Below are positions 5,943 through 8,543 of a stretch of DNA of 8,543 bases, piece after piece. This DNA comes from Planctomycetia bacterium (lineage in GTDB: Bacteria; Planctomycetota; UBA1135; GCA-002686595), in contig SXKQ01000208.1 of NCBI GenBank assembly GCA_005778045.1, forward strand, positions 1-8,543. Direction: 5' to 3'. Every line of letters begins with the position of its first letter. Position 1 is the stretch's first letter. The position numbers and the translations under genes are program-made. The notes under the pieces were generated by a model. That model saw only the letters and a list, made by a program, of their open reading frames with translations. It was not told the origin of the DNA and did no database searches.

Positions 5943-7210
5943 GCCCCGCGCTCGCCGTCCACCTCCCGATCGAGCGCTTCACGCTGCGCTGCGGCGCGAA
6001 GCTGCTCGTGTCTGCGCGCTCGGGTGCGCCCGTCACGGCGATCCAGATGCACCTGCGCGGCGGTCACTCGCTCGACCCGGCTGGTCGCGAGGGCACGGCG
6101 CTGCTCGCGGGCGGCCTGCTCGACCAAGGCACGGCGAAACACAGCGAGGAGCAGATCGCCGACGCGCTCGAGACCCACGGCGGCACGCTCTCGGGTGAGT
6201 CCAACGGCGTCTCGGGCACCATCGCGGCCTCGCACTGGAAGCTCCTGCTCGAGCTGTTCGGCGAGCTCGTGACGAGCCCGGCCTATCCGAACACCGAGTT
6301 CCGGCGCCAGAAGACGCGTCTCCTCGATCGGCTGCTCATCGAGCGCGACGACCCGCGCGCGCAGGGCGACCAACTGTTCCGCAAGCTCGTGTACGGAGAC
6401 CACTGGCTCGGCAAGTCCGCCAGCGGCTCGATCGAGAGCGTCAAGCGCATCGAGCGCGGTCACGTGCTGCGCTTACACCGCGAGCACTGGCTCGCGCGCC
6501 GTGCGGTCATCGCGGTGTGCGGCGATGTCGATCCGCAGGCCGTGCGCAAGGTGCTCGACCGTGCGCTCGCCAAGTGGACGCCGGGCGAGGACCTGCCGTA
6601 CCCCGAGTTCGAGCTGCCGCTGATCGCGCCGAGAAAGGGCGTGTTTCACGCCAAGCGGGAGCAGGTGCACGTGTTCCTCGGGCACCTCGGCATTCGCCGC
6701 TCCGATCCGGATTACCACGCACTGTTGGTGATGGACCACGTGTTGGGCACGGGACCGGGCTTCACGAACCGCGTCGCCATGCGCTTGCGTGACGAGCTCG
6801 GTCTCGCGTACACGGTCAGCGCGAGCATCCACGGCTCCGCGGGCAGCTACCCCGGCACGTTCAAGGCCTACATCGGGACGAGTCCCGACAAGGTGCGCAC
6901 CGCGATCGCGGGCTTCCGCGCCGAGATGAAGCGCCTGCAGGACGAGCGCGTCGGCGAGGCCGAGCTCGGCGTGGCCAAGGACTACGTGGTGGGCTCGTTC
7001 GCGCTGTCGTTCCAGCGAGCCTCGCGCCGTGCGGAGTACATGATCGCCGCCGAACGCTTCTCGCTGCCGGCGGACAACCTCGAGAGCGCGCCGCGGCGCT
7101 ACGCCGCGATCACTTCTGACGACCTGCTGCGCGTTGCGCGCCAGCACCTGCATCCGGAGCGCTGCTGCATCGCGGCCGCGGGTCCGTTGCGCGAGTCCGA
7201 CCTAACCTGA
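5939..7210 (+). CDS. M16 family peptidase-like protein, non-catalytic partner subunit
   Basis: The protein has 423 residues from TTG 5939. It has the M16 two-lobe layout (IQMHLRGGHSLDPAGREGTA, then ERDDPRAQGDQLFRKLVYGDHWLG, VCGDVD, and C-terminal VFLGHLGIRRSDPDYHALLVMDHVLG). All three residues of the zinc motif are lost: the stretch LLAGG at residues 55-59 stands where HFLEH is in the partner. It keeps the R/Y pair (R284 and Y291 in MRLRDELGLAYTV), which helps bind substrate. The two tandem proteins therefore complement each other and most likely form an alpha-beta heterodimer that degrades or processes peptides in the cytoplasm. No signal peptide is seen. The gene is translationally coupled to the first one. 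Its stop is 5 bp from the stop of the opposing gene. Confidence 0.9.
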   Translation: MSPALAVHLPIERFTLRCGAKLLVSARSGAPVTAIQMHLRGGHSLDPAGREGTALLAGGLLDQGTAKHSEEQIADALETHGGTLSGESNGVSGTIAASHWKLLLELFGELVTSPAYPNTEFRRQKTRLLDRLLIERDDPRAQGDQLFRKLVYGDHWLGKSASGSIESVKRIERGHVLRLHREHWLARRAVIAVCGDVDPQAVRKVLDRALAKWTPGEDLPYPEFELPLIAPRKGVFHAKREQVHVFLGHLGIRRSDPDYHALLVMDHVLGTGPGFTNRVAMRLRDELGLAYTVSASIHGSAGSYPGTFKAYIGTSPDKVRTAIAGFRAEMKRLQDERVGEAELGVAKDYVVGSFALSFQRASRRAEYMIAAERFSLPADNLESAPRRYAAITSDDLLRVARQHLHPERCCIAAAGPLRESDLT

Positions 7211-7215
7211 GTCGC

Positions 7216-7599
7216 TTAGCTGCCGGCGAGCGTGCGATCGATGGCGACCTTCACGCTCTCGTGCGACGCGCAATGCAACTCGAGCGTCGCGGGTTGGGCC
7301 CCGGCGCGCAGCACGAGCAACACCTTGCCGTCGGCGCGCTTCCACGAGAGGTTGCGGCTGCCGACACCGAGCTCGCCCTCGCCGAGCGAGACCCCGGCGG
7401 CATCGAGCGCCGTGTAGCTCACCCGCCCCGGACCCTCGTTGTCGAGGCGCACGGAGACGGCCGACGGTGCGGTCCAAGCGAGCGTGACCGTCGCCTGGCC
7501 ACTTGCGCCGAGCTGCAGGCGCGTGCGCACGCTGCGTGAGGTGGCGACGATGACGCAGGCGGGAACGAGCAGCAGGGAGAGCAGGGCGAGTCGGAGCAT
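7216..7599 (-). CDS. Small putative lipoprotein, function unknown
   Basis: The protein has 127 residues from ATG 7599 to TAA 7216-7218. The start MLRLALLSLLLVPAC gives a lipoprotein signal peptide with lipobox VPA-C15, which favours this start over upstream in-frame ATGs that would bury the signal. The mature part reads as alternating beta-strand-like stretches (TRLQLGASGQATVTLAWT, VSVRLDNEGPGRVSYTALD, KVLLVLRAGAQPATLELHC, VKVAIDRT), suggesting a small beta-sandwich domain. I do not recognise a family. The gene is convergent with the M16 pair with a 5-bp gap and no hairpin between them. It is divergent from the M1 peptidase gene across a 71-bp spacer. No good Shine-Dalgarno site is visible. 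Confidence 0.72.
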   Translation of the reverse strand: MLRLALLSLLLVPACVIVATSRSVRTRLQLGASGQATVTLAWTAPSAVSVRLDNEGPGRVSYTALDAAGVSLGEGELGVGSRNLSWKRADGKVLLVLRAGAQPATLELHCASHESVKVAIDRTLAGS

Positions 7600-7670
7600 T
7601 GGGTAAAGCCTAGCAGTTGAGCCGACGGCGCCCCAGCGGGTCATCGCCGGAGGGTGGCCTCGCAGGCACA

Positions 7671-8543
7671 ATGGAACTCAGATCCATGGAACGTCTCCTC
7701 CTCGCGCTCCTCGCCCTACTGCCGCTCTTCTCCTGCACTTCGATGAACTCGCTACACGCCCATGCGGAACCGGCCCGTGACTTGCATTCGTTCGGCGAGC
7801 CCGCGCGCGTGCGCGTCCGACACGTGGCGCTCGAGCTCGAGCTCGACTTCGCCCGGCGCTGCGCGAGCGGCAGCGTGCGACTCGACCTTGAGCGCAACGA
7901 TCGCTCGGCGCCGCTGGTGCTCGACAGCGAGGCGCTCGCGATCGAGAGCGTCGTCGGTTCCGGCGGCGGCTCGCGCGTCCATCGGCTTGCCGAGCGCGAC
8001 CCGGTGCTCGGGTCGCGGTTTGAGATCGAGCTTGCGCCAGCCGATAAGTCCGTGACCATACGCTATCGCACCACCGAAGGCGCACAGGCGATGCAGTGGC
8101 TTGAGCCCGAGCAGACAAGTGGCGGTCGTCGTCCGTTCCTCTTCACGCAGGGCCAGTCGATCCTGACGCGCAGCTGGATTCCGCTGCAGGACTCGCCCGG
8201 CGTGCGCGTGACGTACGAGGCGACGATCCGCGCTCCGGAGGGGCTCACGCCGGTGATGAGCGCCGAGCAGCTCGGCCGCGACGAGCGCGGCGCATGGCGC
8301 TTCCGCATGGCGGAGCCGATTCCGCCGTACCTGATCGCGCTCGCGTGCGGCGAGCTCGAGTTCCGCCCACTGTCCGACCGCACCGGCGTGTGGGCCGAGC
8401 CGGGCATCGTCGACGGCGCCCGCGACGAGCTCGTCGACACGGAGAACATGGTGCGACAGGCCGAGGAGCTGTTCGGTTCCTACCGCTGGGGTCGCTACGA
8501 CCTCGTGATCTTGCCGCCGTCCTTCCCGTTCGGCGGCATGGAG
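7671..8543 (+). CDS. M1 family aminopeptidase, leukotriene A4 hydrolase-like lipoprotein, N-terminal part (3' end outside window)
   Basis: The frame is open to the window end, giving 291 residues. A lipoprotein signal peptide (MERLLLALLALLPLFSC, lipobox LFS-C) is followed by the beta-rich N-terminal M1 domain: VRHVALELELDFARRCASGSV, then MQWLEPEQTSGGRRPFLFTQ and QSILTRSWIPLQDSPGVRVTYEATIRAP. Next come PPYLIALACGELEFR and DLVILPPSFPFGGME, the substrate-binding GGMEN motif as in leukotriene A4 hydrolase and cold-active bacterial aminopeptidases. The HEXXH zinc site must lie beyond the window. The enzyme would trim N-terminal residues from peptides, here anchored outside the cytoplasm. ATG 7671 has GCAGG 4 nt upstream; in-frame ATG 7686 is also possible and places the signal peptide more typically. 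Confidence 0.9.
   Translation, partial: MELRSMERLLLALLALLPLFSCTSMNSLHAHAEPARDLHSFGEPARVRVRHVALELELDFARRCASGSVRLDLERNDRSAPLVLDSEALAIESVVGSGGGSRVHRLAERDPVLGSRFEIELAPADKSVTIRYRTTEGAQAMQWLEPEQTSGGRRPFLFTQGQSILTRSWIPLQDSPGVRVTYEATIRAPEGLTPVMSAEQLGRDERGAWRFRMAEPIPPYLIALACGELEFRPLSDRTGVWAEPGIVDGARDELVDTENMVRQAEELFGSYRWGRYDLVILPPSFPFGGME

Overview
This is a GC-rich, densely coding window with strong G/C bias at third codon positions. It comes from a Gram-negative-type bacterium: it carries lipoprotein signal peptides, a periplasm-type thioredoxin and an M1 peptidase lipoprotein. Several genes lack a clear Shine-Dalgarno site. The gene types and composition would fit a high-GC Planctomycetota or Myxococcota-like lineage, but nothing in the window fixes the phylum. 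TGA ends four genes here, so the standard bacterial code applies.

Layout: (1) 1-1772, + strand: the 3' end of a MoxR-type AAA+ ATPase gene overlapping a DUF58 gene by ATGA, the classic MoxR/DUF58 pair. (2) 1879-2295, +: a small TPR-like lipoprotein gene, ending at a strong two-way hairpin terminator (about 2332-2382). (3) 2402-3388, -: a secreted TlpA/thioredoxin-fold gene whose redox motif reads W-[UGA]-G-P-C, with an in-frame TGA at the first cysteine. (4) 3523-4614, +: an RluB/RsuA-type 23S rRNA pseudouridine synthase with a long basic tail. (5) 4611-7210, +: two tandem M16 zinc-peptidase-family genes, one with the metal site and one with the R/Y pair. (6) 7216-7599, -: a small lipoprotein of unknown function, convergent with the M16 pair. 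(7) 7671-8543, +: the 5' part of a leukotriene A4 hydrolase-like M1 aminopeptidase lipoprotein, cut by the window end at GGME.

The main discovery is the gene at 2402-3388. A conventional gene caller would split it into a 64-residue and a 237-residue ORF. Read through the TGA it is one continuous 328-residue protein with a signal peptide, a thioredoxin active site with selenocysteine at the nucleophilic position, a cis-Pro motif and a helical C-terminal extension. Directly after the TGA the mRNA can fold a hairpin (3164-3183) whose apical loop AGGUCUC and 16-nt spacing closely resemble the E. coli fdhF SECIS. I therefore call it a selenoprotein. The sel genes needed for decoding would lie elsewhere in the genome.

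Functional links: rluB and the two M16 genes form a tightly overlapping operon, both junctions being TTGA overlaps. MoxR and DUF58 form another translationally coupled pair. The selenoprotein and rluB are divergently transcribed from a 134-bp spacer. No tRNA, rRNA, CRISPR array or mobile element was seen.
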